A stretch of 64,000 bases of DNA from an uncultured Celeribacter sp. (GTDB taxonomy: Bacteria; Pseudomonadota; Alphaproteobacteria; Rhodobacterales; Rhodobacteraceae). The DNA is taken from assembly GCF_963676475.1 (NCBI RefSeq), contig NZ_OY781106.1:1550001-1614000 (forward strand), written 5' to 3'. Below the pieces are notes generated by a model. The model was given only the letters and a program-made list of their open reading frames with translations. It searched no databases and was not told where the DNA came from. A program made the translations under genes and the position numbers. This document shows positions 42,345 through 50,111 of this stretch, in pieces (the stretch's first letter is position 1; every line of letters starts with the position of its first letter).

Positions 42345-43514
42345 TCAGCTCCGATAGGCTTTGAGATAAGCCCGTTCGAAAAACCGCTTGGCCCAGTGGA
42401 ACAGCCGCGATTTCGGCAAGGTGAGCGCCAGTTTGTGATTGCGAAACACGAGGATGCCCTTGTTCACCGAGTCGACGATACAGACCAGCTCGGCCTTGAA
42501 ATCATGGCTCGCCTCGCGCCCCGCCAGTTCGTCGGCAATATTCGCGACCGCCGCCTCGGCCTGAAGATCGGCCTGATGCGCCTGTTTGGCAAGCCAGTCG
42601 GGGCCGGGGTACGATCCGGTGTCGCCGACGACATAAGTATGCGGCCAGCCGACCACCCGGCATTTCTCATCGGCCTGAATAAAGCCGCCCGGCGAGCGCG
42701 GCAGTTCGGTGTTGTCGAGCCACAGAGGCCCGGTGAGACCGGACATGAAGAGCACCAGATCGGCAGGGATCTCCTCGCGCTCGGTGACCACCTTGTCGGC
42801 CTCGATGCGCAGGGGCTTCGCGCCGATATGCACCGAGATGTCGCGTTTCCACATCTCGCGCAGCAGGCCATCGACCGCTTTCGGCCCAAGCCGCTGCCCC
42901 GGCCTGTCCGAGCCGTTGAAAAACACCAACCGAAATTTATCCCGCCGCCCCTGTTGCCGCAGCATAGTGTCGATGCCGAAGAGGAATTCGAACATCGGCC
43001 CGCCGCGCACGGCTTGCGGCTCTTTCGGGTTGGTGCCGAATCCGAGCGCAATAGTGCCGCCCTCCATGTCGCGGATACGGTCGTGGATGAGCTGGCCCTT
43101 GGTGGCGCCCTCACAGGGGATAATCGCATGCTCCGCCAGCCCCGGTAGTTTTTTCAGATAACGCCCGCCGGTGGCGATGATCAGCGCGTCATTTGTCACC
43201 GCGCGCGTCTCTTCGCCGGTCTCGACATCCACAGTTCGACCGCCGTCACGGACATTGACCACCCGGCCCTTGAGCCAATCGACCTTTTCGCGGGCAAAGA
43301 ACCGCGTCAAATCGACGTCGATGTCAGAGGCGGAGCGAAGCCCCGAGGGCATCCAGATCAGGCTGGGCAGATAGGTCAGGTGAGTGTTGGGCGACACCAC
43401 CGTGATGCGGGCGTCGAGCTTTTTCTTGCGAATTTCGCGCACGGCGGTCAGCGCGCCGAAGCCGCTGCCGAGGATCATGATGTGGCTGTGTTGAGACGAT
43501 TGAGAGCGAGTCAT
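42345..43514 (-). CDS. Sulfide:quinone oxidoreductase-like FAD flavoprotein
   Basis: A 389-residue disulfide-oxidoreductase-fold protein. HIMILGSGFGALTAVREIRKK (11-31) is the FAD Rossmann motif, ALIIATGGRYLKKLPGL the second FAD contact, and HTYVVGDTGSYPGPDWLAKQAHQADLQAEAA the C-terminal FAD-binding block typical of SQR/NDH-2 proteins. LFHWAKRFFERAYLKAYR at the end is an amphipathic membrane-attachment helix. Cysteines are present in IIPCEGA (about 132) and AELVCIVDS (about 350), in places compatible with a redox pair of SQR, but assignment as a genuine sulfide oxidase is not certain; a type of NADH or other quinone reductase is the alternative. Upstream there is an AT-rich dyad at 43631-43660. 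Confidence 0.78.
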   Translation of the reverse strand: MTRSQSSQHSHIMILGSGFGALTAVREIRKKKLDARITVVSPNTHLTYLPSLIWMPSGLRSASDIDVDLTRFFAREKVDWLKGRVVNVRDGGRTVDVETGEETRAVTNDALIIATGGRYLKKLPGLAEHAIIPCEGATKGQLIHDRIRDMEGGTIALGFGTNPKEPQAVRGGPMFEFLFGIDTMLRQQGRRDKFRLVFFNGSDRPGQRLGPKAVDGLLREMWKRDISVHIGAKPLRIEADKVVTEREEIPADLVLFMSGLTGPLWLDNTELPRSPGGFIQADEKCRVVGWPHTYVVGDTGSYPGPDWLAKQAHQADLQAEAAVANIADELAGREASHDFKAELVCIVDSVNKGILVFRNHKLALTLPKSRLFHWAKRFFERAYLKAYRS

Positions 43515-43630
43515 AGGAACTGTCCAGGTTGGGCCGCATGTCGCGATGCGGCACGATCATTGATCAACATGGGTCAGACAATCCGATCTGGGCAATACAC
43601 TCTGGGGCCGATCTGGGACTGTCGCCCGCC

Positions 43631-43660
43631 CTTAAGGTATATCTTTAAAATATCTTAAAG
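43631..43660. promoter_or_regulatory. AT-rich repeat upstream of the SQR-like gene
   Basis: CTTAAGG at 43631-43637 and CTTAAAG at 43654-43660 frame ATATCTTTAAA and ATATCTTAAA, near-identical direct repeats that are also partly dyadic. It lies about 120 bp upstream of the SQR-like start. It might be a site for an ArsR/BigR-type sulfide-responsive regulator or a promoter element; this is inference only. Confidence 0.3.
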
Positions 43661-43820
43661 GCTCTGCGGCAAAAAAGCTGGCATTTTGTGCTGCGCAGAC
43701 CCATCTGACCCACCACAAGAGAGAGACCTCAGAGAGGTGCCTGCGAAAAAATCGCGACAAATCCAATTTTCCTCTTGCAGGTCGGGGCGGGATTTCATAT
43801 CTCACGCCTCACCCAAGGAA

Positions 43821-43895
43821 GCGGGCGTAGCTCAGGGGTAGAGCATAACCTTGCCAAGGTTAGGGTCGGGCGTTCGAATCGCCTCGCCCGCTCCA
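43821..43895 (+). tRNA. tRNA-Gly (GCC), copy 1
   Basis: A 75-nt cloverleaf with CCA encoded. Acceptor arms are GCGGGCG (43821-43827) and CGCCCGC (43885-43891). The anticodon arm is TAACC-TTGCCAA-GGTTA with anticodon GCC at 43853-43855, and the T arm has GGGCGTTCGAATCGCC. It reads GGC and GGU codons. Confidence 0.97.
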
Positions 43896-44011
43896 AATAT
43901 CCTCCGAGGTCACGCGATCTGATCGCAGGACCATCCCCAAGGAGGATTTAGGGTAGAGACGGCACACCCAGCCGCCTCACGTAACCGAGCCGACGCACAG
44001 GCTGGACGCGA

Positions 44012-44086
44012 GCGGGCGTAGCTCAGGGGTAGAGCATAACCTTGCCAAGGTTAGGGTCGGGCGTTCGAATCGCCTCGCCCGCTCCA
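44012..44086 (+). tRNA. tRNA-Gly (GCC), copy 2
   Basis: Identical to the copy at 43821-43895, including the encoded CCA, with the anticodon GCC at 44044-44046. The 116-bp spacer between the copies shows no gene. The tandem arrangement suggests a recent duplication and a joint transcript. Confidence 0.97.
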
Positions 44087-44181
44087 ATTTCTCTACATGT
44101 GGACGAAAAACTCCCGATACATTCAATCGGACGTTCATGTCTCGCATCCCTCACGAAGACGTCTCTCTTGAAAGAAGAGGG

Positions 44182-44727
44182 TTAAAGGGCCCCGGCGGCC
44201 CGACCGAGCCGTGCATGCGCGGGCACGTGATCCACCGACGACAAGGACGTCGCTGCCTCGCGGTGACGAAACACCAAGGGGCTTTCGCCGCGCAGACAGG
44301 CGGAGCGAATCTGGCAATTGTCGCAGACTTGGGGCACGGTTTGGCTCAGTGCTTCGCAATCCACCTTTGGATCACCGACGATTTCTTCCGCGATCGTCAC
44401 GAGATCGACGATTGGCGTCTGGCTTCCCAGCACACAGCGCAGCGACGACAGCCGTGCGAACAGATCGGAATGCAAATCCGGTTCACGCCCTGTGATCAGG
44501 ACAGAGGAGATGCCCGGTTGATGGAATTCCGCCATCAAAGCGACACCAAGCCCCCCCTCTCCGTCCACGAGAAGATCGAAGAGCAAAAGATCGAAGGGCT
44601 CTTCGCGCAGCAGGTTGATTGCGTCCTCAGACGTACGACTGCGGCGCACATGATGTCCCCGCGCCCCAAAGGCGGTCTGCCATTTCGCAGCGGTTTCGAT
44701 TTCTTCATGCCATACGAGTACACGCAT
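44182..44727 (-). CDS. Receiver-domain protein with C-terminal cysteine cluster
   Basis: A 181-residue protein from the ATG at 44727 (an in-frame start 15 codons further up is possible). Residues 1-115 are a response regulator receiver fold: MRVLVWHEEIETAAKWQTAF, REEPFDLLLFDLLVDGEGG with the probable phospho-Asp at 51, and SVLITGREPDL. Instead of a DNA-binding domain the tail holds four cysteines at 124, 135, 138 and 144 (VCDNCQIRSACLRG), suggesting a metal or iron-sulfur site. No sensor kinase is nearby. It is divergent from hisB. I know of no named family with this combination. Confidence 0.75.
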   Translation of the reverse strand: MRVLVWHEEIETAAKWQTAFGARGHHVRRSRTSEDAINLLREEPFDLLLFDLLVDGEGGLGVALMAEFHQPGISSVLITGREPDLHSDLFARLSSLRCVLGSQTPIVDLVTIAEEIVGDPKVDCEALSQTVPQVCDNCQIRSACLRGESPLVFRHREAATSLSSVDHVPAHARLGRAAGAL

Positions 44728-44874
44728 CCGGGCTACCGTTCCTGTTGACCTAACGTCATAAGACGCGAACATGCTTAACAAATGCCTAATATGGATAGGC
44801 CTCCTCTGAGCAGAGGCATTGGCAAATCCGCACGCAGACGCGTATAAGCAGCGTGACGATAAGAGGGACAGCCC

Positions 44875-45462
44875 ATGCGCAAGGCAAGCATCACCCGCAA
44901 GACTGCGGAAACCGAGATCACGGTCGAGATCGACCTCGACGGGACCGGCACATATGACAACCAGACGGGCGTGGGCTTTTTCGACCACATGCTCGACCAG
45001 CTGTCGCGCCACTCCCTCATCGACATGACGATCCGCGCCAAGGGTGACACGCATATCGACGATCACCACACCGTCGAGGACACCGGCATTGCCATCGGTC
45101 AGGCTCTGGTCAAGGCGGTGGGCGACAAGAAGGGCATCTACCGTTACGGCCACTTTGCGCTGGCCATGGACGACACGCAGGTCGCCTGCGCGCTCGATCT
45201 TTCGGCGCGGCCTTTTTTGGTGTGGAATGTCGATTTTCCGACCGACAAGATCGGAACATTCGACACCGAGCTGGTGCGCGAGTTCTTCCAGGCGCTCTCG
45301 ACCCACGGCGGCATCACGCTGCACATCGACAAGCTGCATGGCATCAATTCGCACCACATCGCCGAGGCGGCGTTCAAATCGGTGGCCCGCGCGTTGCGCA
45401 TGGCGCTTGAGATTGACCCGCGCATGGCCGACAGCCTGCCGTCGACCAAGGGCGCGCTGTAA
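44875..45462 (+). CDS. hisB: Imidazoleglycerol-phosphate dehydratase HisB
   Basis: Manganese enzyme of histidine biosynthesis converting imidazole glycerol phosphate to imidazole acetol phosphate. It has 195 residues, the monofunctional type. GTGVGFFDHML-type motif is seen as NQTGVGFFDHMLDQLSRHS (28-46); DTHIDDHHTVEDTGIAIGQAL (59-79) and GGITLHIDKLHGINSHHIAEAAFKSVARAL carry the two metal-binding HHxxE sites. hisH starts 1 bp after the stop, giving a tight operon. Confidence 0.98.
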   Translation: MRKASITRKTAETEITVEIDLDGTGTYDNQTGVGFFDHMLDQLSRHSLIDMTIRAKGDTHIDDHHTVEDTGIAIGQALVKAVGDKKGIYRYGHFALAMDDTQVACALDLSARPFLVWNVDFPTDKIGTFDTELVREFFQALSTHGGITLHIDKLHGINSHHIAEAAFKSVARALRMALEIDPRMADSLPSTKGAL

Positions 45463-45463
45463 C

Positions 45464-46102
45464 ATGCTGACAGCACTCGTCGATTACAACAGCGGAAACC
45501 TGCACTCCGCGCACAAGGCTTTCGAACGCATGGCGCGTGAGAATGGCTCCGGCACCATCGTTGTGACCTCAGAACCCGATGTGGTGGCCAAGGCCGACCG
45601 CATCGTGTTGCCGGGCGACGGCGCTTTTCCGGCCTGCAAGAAACAGCTTTTCGATTACACCGGATTGTTCGAAGCGATCTCTGAGACGGTGACTGAGAAG
45701 GGCCGCCCCTTCATGGGGATTTGCATCGGCATGCAGATGCTGGCGACCCGTGGCCTCGAGTATGAAGAGACCAAGGGGTTCGACTGGATCGGCGGCGAAG
45801 TGGTGAAGATCGAGCCCTCAGATCCGGCGCTGAAAGTGCCGCATATGGGCTGGAACGACTTGCACATATCGAACACGCACCCGGTTCTGGACGGCATTTC
45901 AGAGGGCGATCATGCCTATTTCGTACATTCCTATCATTTCAAGGTCGCGACCCCCGCGCACCGTCTCGCGCATGTCGACTATGGTGAAGAGGTCACCGCC
46001 ATCGTGGCGCGCGACAATATGATCGGCATGCAATTCCACCCGGAGAAAAGCCAGCGCGCGGGGTTGCGCATCGTGTCGAATTTCCTCGGCTGGGCACCGT
46101 AG
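45464..46102 (+). CDS. hisH: Imidazole glycerol phosphate synthase glutaminase subunit HisH
   Basis: Class I glutamine amidotransferase of 212 residues supplying ammonia to HisF. ALVDYNSGNLHSAHKAFERM (4-23) is the family start, VLPGDGAFPACKKQL the oxyanion strand (normally PGVGAF), MGICIGMQMLATRGLEYEETKGF contains the catalytic Cys, and GMQFHPEKSQRAGLRIVSNFL the catalytic His-Glu. Its partner hisF is not in the window. The terminator at 46135-46161 separates it from the convergent DUF2147 gene. Confidence 0.97.
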   Translation: MLTALVDYNSGNLHSAHKAFERMARENGSGTIVVTSEPDVVAKADRIVLPGDGAFPACKKQLFDYTGLFEAISETVTEKGRPFMGICIGMQMLATRGLEYEETKGFDWIGGEVVKIEPSDPALKVPHMGWNDLHISNTHPVLDGISEGDHAYFVHSYHFKVATPAHRLAHVDYGEEVTAIVARDNMIGMQFHPEKSQRAGLRIVSNFLGWAP

Positions 46103-46134
46103 GATTCGAGTATTTTTGCCAAGAAAAAGACATG

Positions 46135-46161
46135 AAAAGGGGCCCATTTGAGGCCCCTTTT
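46135..46161. terminator. Bidirectional terminator between hisH and DUF2147 gene
   Basis: AAAAGGGGCC at 46135-46144 pairs with GGCCCCTTTT at 46152-46161 with a seven-base loop. The A and T runs on both sides allow function for either convergent gene. Confidence 0.9.
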
Positions 46162-46183
46162 GTTTGATGGTCCGAGAAAGCGC

Positions 46184-46567
46184 TTACTGCACGCGGCTCC
46201 AGGTCTGGCCTTTGCAGATCGGACCGACACAGCCAGAGACCTTCAGCGAATTGCCGGAGAGCGCCATTTTTGAGTTGTAGACCTTGCCCGTCGAGGGCTG
46301 CCAGATCTTGCCGTTTTTGTAGTCGCCACCGCCCTGCGCGACCATGTCCCAGACGATGGGCTTGCCCTTGTTGGCGGAGTTGTATTCGCCGCTGTCGTTG
46401 AAGGTCCGGCTGATCGTGCCGCACAGCTTGTCACCGCAGGGCGCGATGGTGATATGCGCATAGGCGCCGTCATCGACCTGGGTCTGCCAGACGCCTTCGA
46501 CCGGATCTGCGAAAACGGGTGTCGCAAGACCAACTGCGGCAATGGCCGCGAAGATCACATGTTTCAT
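46184..46567 (-). CDS. DUF2147 family secreted protein
   Basis: A 127-residue protein with a clear signal peptide (MKHVIFAAIAAVGLATPVFA, cleaved before DPVEG), hence periplasmic. DPVEGVWQTQVDDGAYAHIT and CGDKLCGTISR match DUF2147, a lipocalin-like fold with two cysteines (43 and 48), plus a second pair near the end (GCVGPICKG). The function is unknown. It lies convergent to hisH and divergent from hisA, a placement recurrent in Rhodobacteraceae. Confidence 0.87.
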   Translation of the reverse strand: MKHVIFAAIAAVGLATPVFADPVEGVWQTQVDDGAYAHITIAPCGDKLCGTISRTFNDSGEYNSANKGKPIVWDMVAQGGGDYKNGKIWQPSTGKVYNSKMALSGNSLKVSGCVGPICKGQTWSRVQ

Positions 46568-46721
46568 ATTCTATCCTCCCAAAGATGCCCCTACTCTGAG
46601 CGGGATCGGCGCTTTGAGGCAAGATTAACGCAGCGGCACATGCAACTCAAAGCGGGTTTTGCAATTCTCGCGCAATCATGCCAAAGGGAGCGCAATGATT
46701 TCACGACAGGAGCTCCGCGCC

Positions 46722-47444
46722 ATGATCCTCTACCCCGCCATCGACCTGAAAGACGGCAACGCCGTGCGGCTTTACAAAGGTGAGATGGAGAAAGCGACCG
46801 TGTTCAACGAGAACCCGGCGGCACAGGCATTGGAGTTCGTTGCGGCGGGGTGCGAGTGGCTGCATCTGGTCGATCTGAATGGCGCTTTTGCCGGCGAGCC
46901 GGTGAACGCGGCCCCTGTGGAAGAGATTCTCAAACAGTGCAAAGTGCCTGCGCAACTGGGGGGCGGCATTCGCGATATGGCGACGATCGAGATGTGGCTG
47001 TCCAAAGGGCTGGAGCGCGTGATTCTCGGCACCGTGGCCGTCGAGAACCCTGATCTGGTGCGCGAGGCGGCCCACGCGTTTCCCGGTCACGTCGCCGTCG
47101 GCATCGACGCGCGCAAAGGCATGGTGGCGACAAAGGGCTGGGCCGAAGAGACCAATGTGAACGCCACCGATCTGGCGAAAAGCTTTGAGGATGCGGGCGT
47201 CTCTGCGATCATCTACACCGACATCAACCGCGACGGCGCCATGCAGGGACCGAACGTGGAAGAGACCGCAGCGCTGGCCAATGCCGTGTCGATCCCGGTG
47301 ATCGCAAGCGGCGGCGTGTCCTCGATTGCCGATCTGGAGAACCTGAAAGCCTGTGGTGCACCTTTGAACGGGGCTATTTCCGGCCGCGCGCTCTACGATG
47401 GGGCGATTGAGCTAAGTGAAGCCCTCAAGGTGATGAAGGGGTAA
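46722..47444 (+). CDS. hisA: Phosphoribosylformimino-AICAR-phosphate isomerase HisA
   Basis: Beta-alpha barrel isomerase of histidine biosynthesis, 240 residues. The ATG at 46722 is preceded by AGGAGC and begins MILYPAIDLKDGNAVRLYKG, the family start with the catalytic Asp; an upstream in-frame ATG at 46659 would add 21 unrelated residues. LGGGIRDMATIEMWLSKGLERVILGT is the first phosphate-binding part, YTDINRDGAMQGPNVE holds the second catalytic Asp, and VIASGGVSSIADLENLKACG the second phosphate site. In related genomes hisF and hisE follow directly; here they do not. Confidence 0.97.
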   Translation: MILYPAIDLKDGNAVRLYKGEMEKATVFNENPAAQALEFVAAGCEWLHLVDLNGAFAGEPVNAAPVEEILKQCKVPAQLGGGIRDMATIEMWLSKGLERVILGTVAVENPDLVREAAHAFPGHVAVGIDARKGMVATKGWAEETNVNATDLAKSFEDAGVSAIIYTDINRDGAMQGPNVEETAALANAVSIPVIASGGVSSIADLENLKACGAPLNGAISGRALYDGAIELSEALKVMKG

Positions 47445-47603
47445 AAGGTACGCCCCTGAAACTCAGCACGCCTTTTTCGTGTAAAATCGAACACAGAACG
47501 ACCGTCACACCGCCCGAGCTCAGCTCAGGCGATCTTTAGCCTTGCTCTGAAACCGCGATCTGAGAACACTGAACACGCTTTTGTTCTCCGTTCAGCAAAG
47601 ACG

Positions 47604-48441
47604 ATGCCAAAGAAACCCACAGAAACCTCGCTCGCCGATCAGAAATTCCTGTTTTCCACGCGGGTGTGGCAAATGGACGACGACATCGATCAATTGAACC
47701 AGATCGACATGGAAATCGTCGCGAACACATATCGTTCCATTGTTGCCGAAACCGCCTTTGAGGAGATGATCGACAACTGGTGCGCCGAACTCGATCAGAT
47801 CGACGCACAACCGGAGCGGCGACAGGGGCTGTCCCGACATTTGCTATCGCAACTCATGCTCGCCCGTAAAACGCTTGAAACCCTCGAAATTCCCGCCGAA
47901 AACGATCCGCTCAAACGCGCGGTTTCCGACATTCCCGGCCCCGCCGTGGTGCTGTCGCTTGACGGACGGATCGCCGCGAGCAACATCGAAGGCGAACGGG
48001 CATTTTCGACCCAGCAGGGGGCGTTTTTCGATGAAGCCATCCTGGGGGCGGAATCGCTTCAGGATTTTGTGACATTGCGCCGGACCGCCATTGGACAAGG
48101 CAATGCCGCACAGGCCATCCTGACGATCTATCCGCATGGCACGCATGGCTATTCCGCCCCGTTTCTTGCCGAGGGCTATACCCTGCGCCTGCCGGGGCAA
48201 ACCGGGGATTACATTGTCATACGCTCGCTTGAGGTCGCGTGGAGCGCCTCTGTCACTGCGCGCCTGCAACAGGCCTTTGGCCTTTGGCCTGAGCCCGGCC
48301 GAGGCCGACGTGTCCCGTCTGTTTTTTCAATTGCGCGACGTCGATAAAATCGCAAAAGAGCGCGGCGTCTCGATCCTGACCGTGCGTACCCAGATCAAAT
48401 CCATTCAGGCCAAGACCTCTGCCCCTCCAACATCGACTTGA
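47604..48441 (+). pseudogene. N-terminal half of broken LuxR-type regulator / hydrolase fusion gene
   Basis: From 47604 the frame encodes 230 residues with a PAS-like central part (PGPAVVLSLDGRIAASNIEGERAF, residues 113-136), leading to RLQQAFGL. There a 7-bp tandem duplication (CCTTTGG, 48274-48287) shifts the frame, giving a stop at 48345-48347. The LuxR helix-turn-helix continues one frame away as LSPAEADVSRLFFQLRD and KERGVSILTVRTQIKSIQAKT and itself meets a stop at 48439-48441, just after a loss of one C in a C run near 48423. Restoring both lesions joins this to the hydrolase at 48438-49448 in one gene of about 612 codons. Type: HTH regulator with hydrolase domain, seen occasionally in Rhodobacteraceae. 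Confidence 0.7.
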
Positions 48442-49448
48442 TGCGGCTTTTGTTCATGGTGGCCAGCCGGGACATCCTCGGGCGGCGCGGCGAAAGTCCG
48501 GTCTGGCACGACCCTTTGGAGCGCGAAGAGCATCTTGTCCTGCGCGATGGACGCAAAGTTGCATGGACATGGATGGGCGCGGAGGATGGTATCCCCGTTG
48601 TCGCACTGCGCGGGTTCCCGATGACCTATCTTTTGCCGGGCGAAGGGGAAGCGCGCCTGAAAAAGGCAGGCGTCAAACTCTATGCACTCTCGCGCCCCGG
48701 CTATGGCAACAGCTCATTCGATGCCAAAATCGGCGTGTTGGAGGACAATCTGATCGCTCTGCGCACCTTTATGGACCGTGTGATCAAGACACCCTGCGTT
48801 GGCGTGGGCATGTCAAACGGCTTTGTCCCGCTGCTGGCCGAACAACAGGCAAACCCGGATCGGTTTCGCACTCTGATTGCCATCGGTTACACAGGTGTGC
48901 TGGACCGCAGCGGGATCAATCGCCTGCAATCCGTGCAGAAAACGATGATGCGTTTGGCGGGGCCTGCACCCTGGCTGGCCAAGCTTGTTGCAAAGTCGGG
49001 CCACCGTATGATGCGTCAGCACGGCGTCGACTGGTATCTGGAGCGCGCCTATAGAAGCCGGTTTCTGGACATGCAAACCTGTAAGAACCCGAATGTCTCC
49101 GCCCTGATCCGCAACGCCTGTGAGCATCTTCTGAAACAGGGACACGCGGCCTTTGTCCGAGACCTGCAACTGGCGGTGGAGCCGATTGATAGCGCCATCG
49201 AAAGCCTGTCTATTCCGATGCGGTTTCTGGCCCCCACAAAAGACGGTGTTTTTGACGAAACCGCTTACCGGCGCCTCGAACACCGCACCCCCAATATTCG
49301 CGTCGAACCCGTCAGCGATGCCGGGGAACTGGTGTTCTACCAGCGCACGGATCTTATTCTAGACCGGATCATTGAGGCTGCGACGGCCTCCGATGAGCCC
49401 CACGAGACGTCCCATGTAAAAGCCCAAGCACCCACAGCTGCAAGGTAA
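48438..49448 (+). CDS. Alpha/beta hydrolase, C-terminal half of the broken fusion
   Basis: A 336-residue frame (first codon TTG, then ATG at 48441) with an alpha/beta-hydrolase fold: GIPVVALRGFPMTYLLPGEGEARLKKAGVKLYALSRPGYGNSSF (residues 52-95) gives the oxyanion strand and the tyrosine-glycine turn. VGVGMSNGFVPLLAEQQ is the nucleophile elbow GMSNG, so the serine is present. FLAPTKDGVFDETAYRRL supplies a likely acid. The early part MRLLFMVASRDILGRRGE is the linker that follows the LuxR domain in intact relatives. It may still be translated separately but has no evident ribosome site, so I treat it as part of a decaying gene. Confidence 0.65.
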   Translation: MMRLLFMVASRDILGRRGESPVWHDPLEREEHLVLRDGRKVAWTWMGAEDGIPVVALRGFPMTYLLPGEGEARLKKAGVKLYALSRPGYGNSSFDAKIGVLEDNLIALRTFMDRVIKTPCVGVGMSNGFVPLLAEQQANPDRFRTLIAIGYTGVLDRSGINRLQSVQKTMMRLAGPAPWLAKLVAKSGHRMMRQHGVDWYLERAYRSRFLDMQTCKNPNVSALIRNACEHLLKQGHAAFVRDLQLAVEPIDSAIESLSIPMRFLAPTKDGVFDETAYRRLEHRTPNIRVEPVSDAGELVFYQRTDLILDRIIEAATASDEPHETSHVKAQAPTAAR

Positions 49449-49519
49449 CGAGGCAGCAACGCAACACCGACAACGCCCCGTCACAGAAATTTCAGGGCGT
49501 CATTATTTTCAGGAAGCAA

Positions 49520-49571
49520 TGGTGGGTCGTGAGAGGCTCGAACTCCCGACATCTTCGGTGTAAACGAAGCG
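49520..49571 (-). other. 3' fragment of tRNA-Val (UAC), attachment-site or deletion scar
   Basis: The reverse complement reads CGCTTCGTTTACACCGAAG, then ATGTCGGGAGTTCGAGCC and TCTCACGACCCACCA, i.e. the anticodon arm (anticodon TAC), variable loop, T arm, acceptor 3' strand and CCA of a tRNA-Val. The match ends abruptly at 49572; no D arm or 5' acceptor strand follows. Integrases that use tRNA genes leave such 3' copies at the far end of the element. The polarity places the inserted DNA to the right. Confidence 0.75.
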
Positions 49572-49748
49572 TCAGCCTTCCAACCTATTGTAATCTGGAC
49601 CAAGATGCTGTTTTTAAATGATGCCATTTCGCTCTTTCGCAAAGGGGAGTGCCCTCGGCTAAGTTCATTGAACCAAAGCGCACTTCGTATGTCGCGCGGC
49701 GGAAGCGTCCTGAAGCTCGCCCCCCGCCCTGGGGGACGGCTGTAAGTG

Positions 49749-49971
49749 CCGTCTTGAAACGCGACAAATTCGACTTCGTGGTCCTCAACGACCTCACCTC
49801 TGTCACAGAGAATCGACCCGATACGATCGGCGCTCTACTATGATCGCGACAAACCAGCACTTCAGGGCGTGGAGCAAGACCTTTCCTGCCCCCGCCATGA
49901 CGCGGTTCCCCGTCGACAGGCTTGCCCACCAAGCAACAATCTTCGAGATGAACACCGAAAGTGCCCGATAG
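49749..49971 (+). pseudogene. Remnant of IstB-type ATPase gene of an IS21 family element
   Basis: Two frames together encode the C-terminal part of IstB. LKRDKFDFVVLNDLTSVTE (from 49755) corresponds to the Walker B strand. It moves near 49835 into STMIATNQHFRAWSKTFP, then AMTRFPVDRLAHQATIFEMN, close to the usual ATNQPFxEWxxxFPDxAMT and DRLVHHATIFEMN ending. No intact istA or istB is found. The fragment lies 180 bp from the tRNA-Val scar. Confidence 0.6.
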
Positions 49972-50111
49972 CCTATCACTGAATTGGCCCCCATTTCAAC
50001 CGGACATCTCGGCCTGACCAAAGGGGCTTAAGCACGTGCTTATGTTTCAGATGAAAAGCAAAACGCTTTAACATAACAACATCTGAGGTCAGTGTCAGTG
50101 CTCAGAAAATG

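Noticed and set aside
45044..45463. An upstream extension of hisH through hisB
   Set aside because: Out-of-frame reading of hisB, rich in Arg and Ser; HisH begins at MLTALVDYNSGN, 1 bp after the hisB stop.
44182..45465. A 427-codon minus-strand frame covering both the receiver gene and hisB
   Set aside because: Only its last 181 codons are protein-like; the rest is antisense to hisB.
49585..49932. A 115-codon minus-strand frame beside the tRNA fragment
   Set aside because: It is antisense to the IstB remnant and has no recognisable features.
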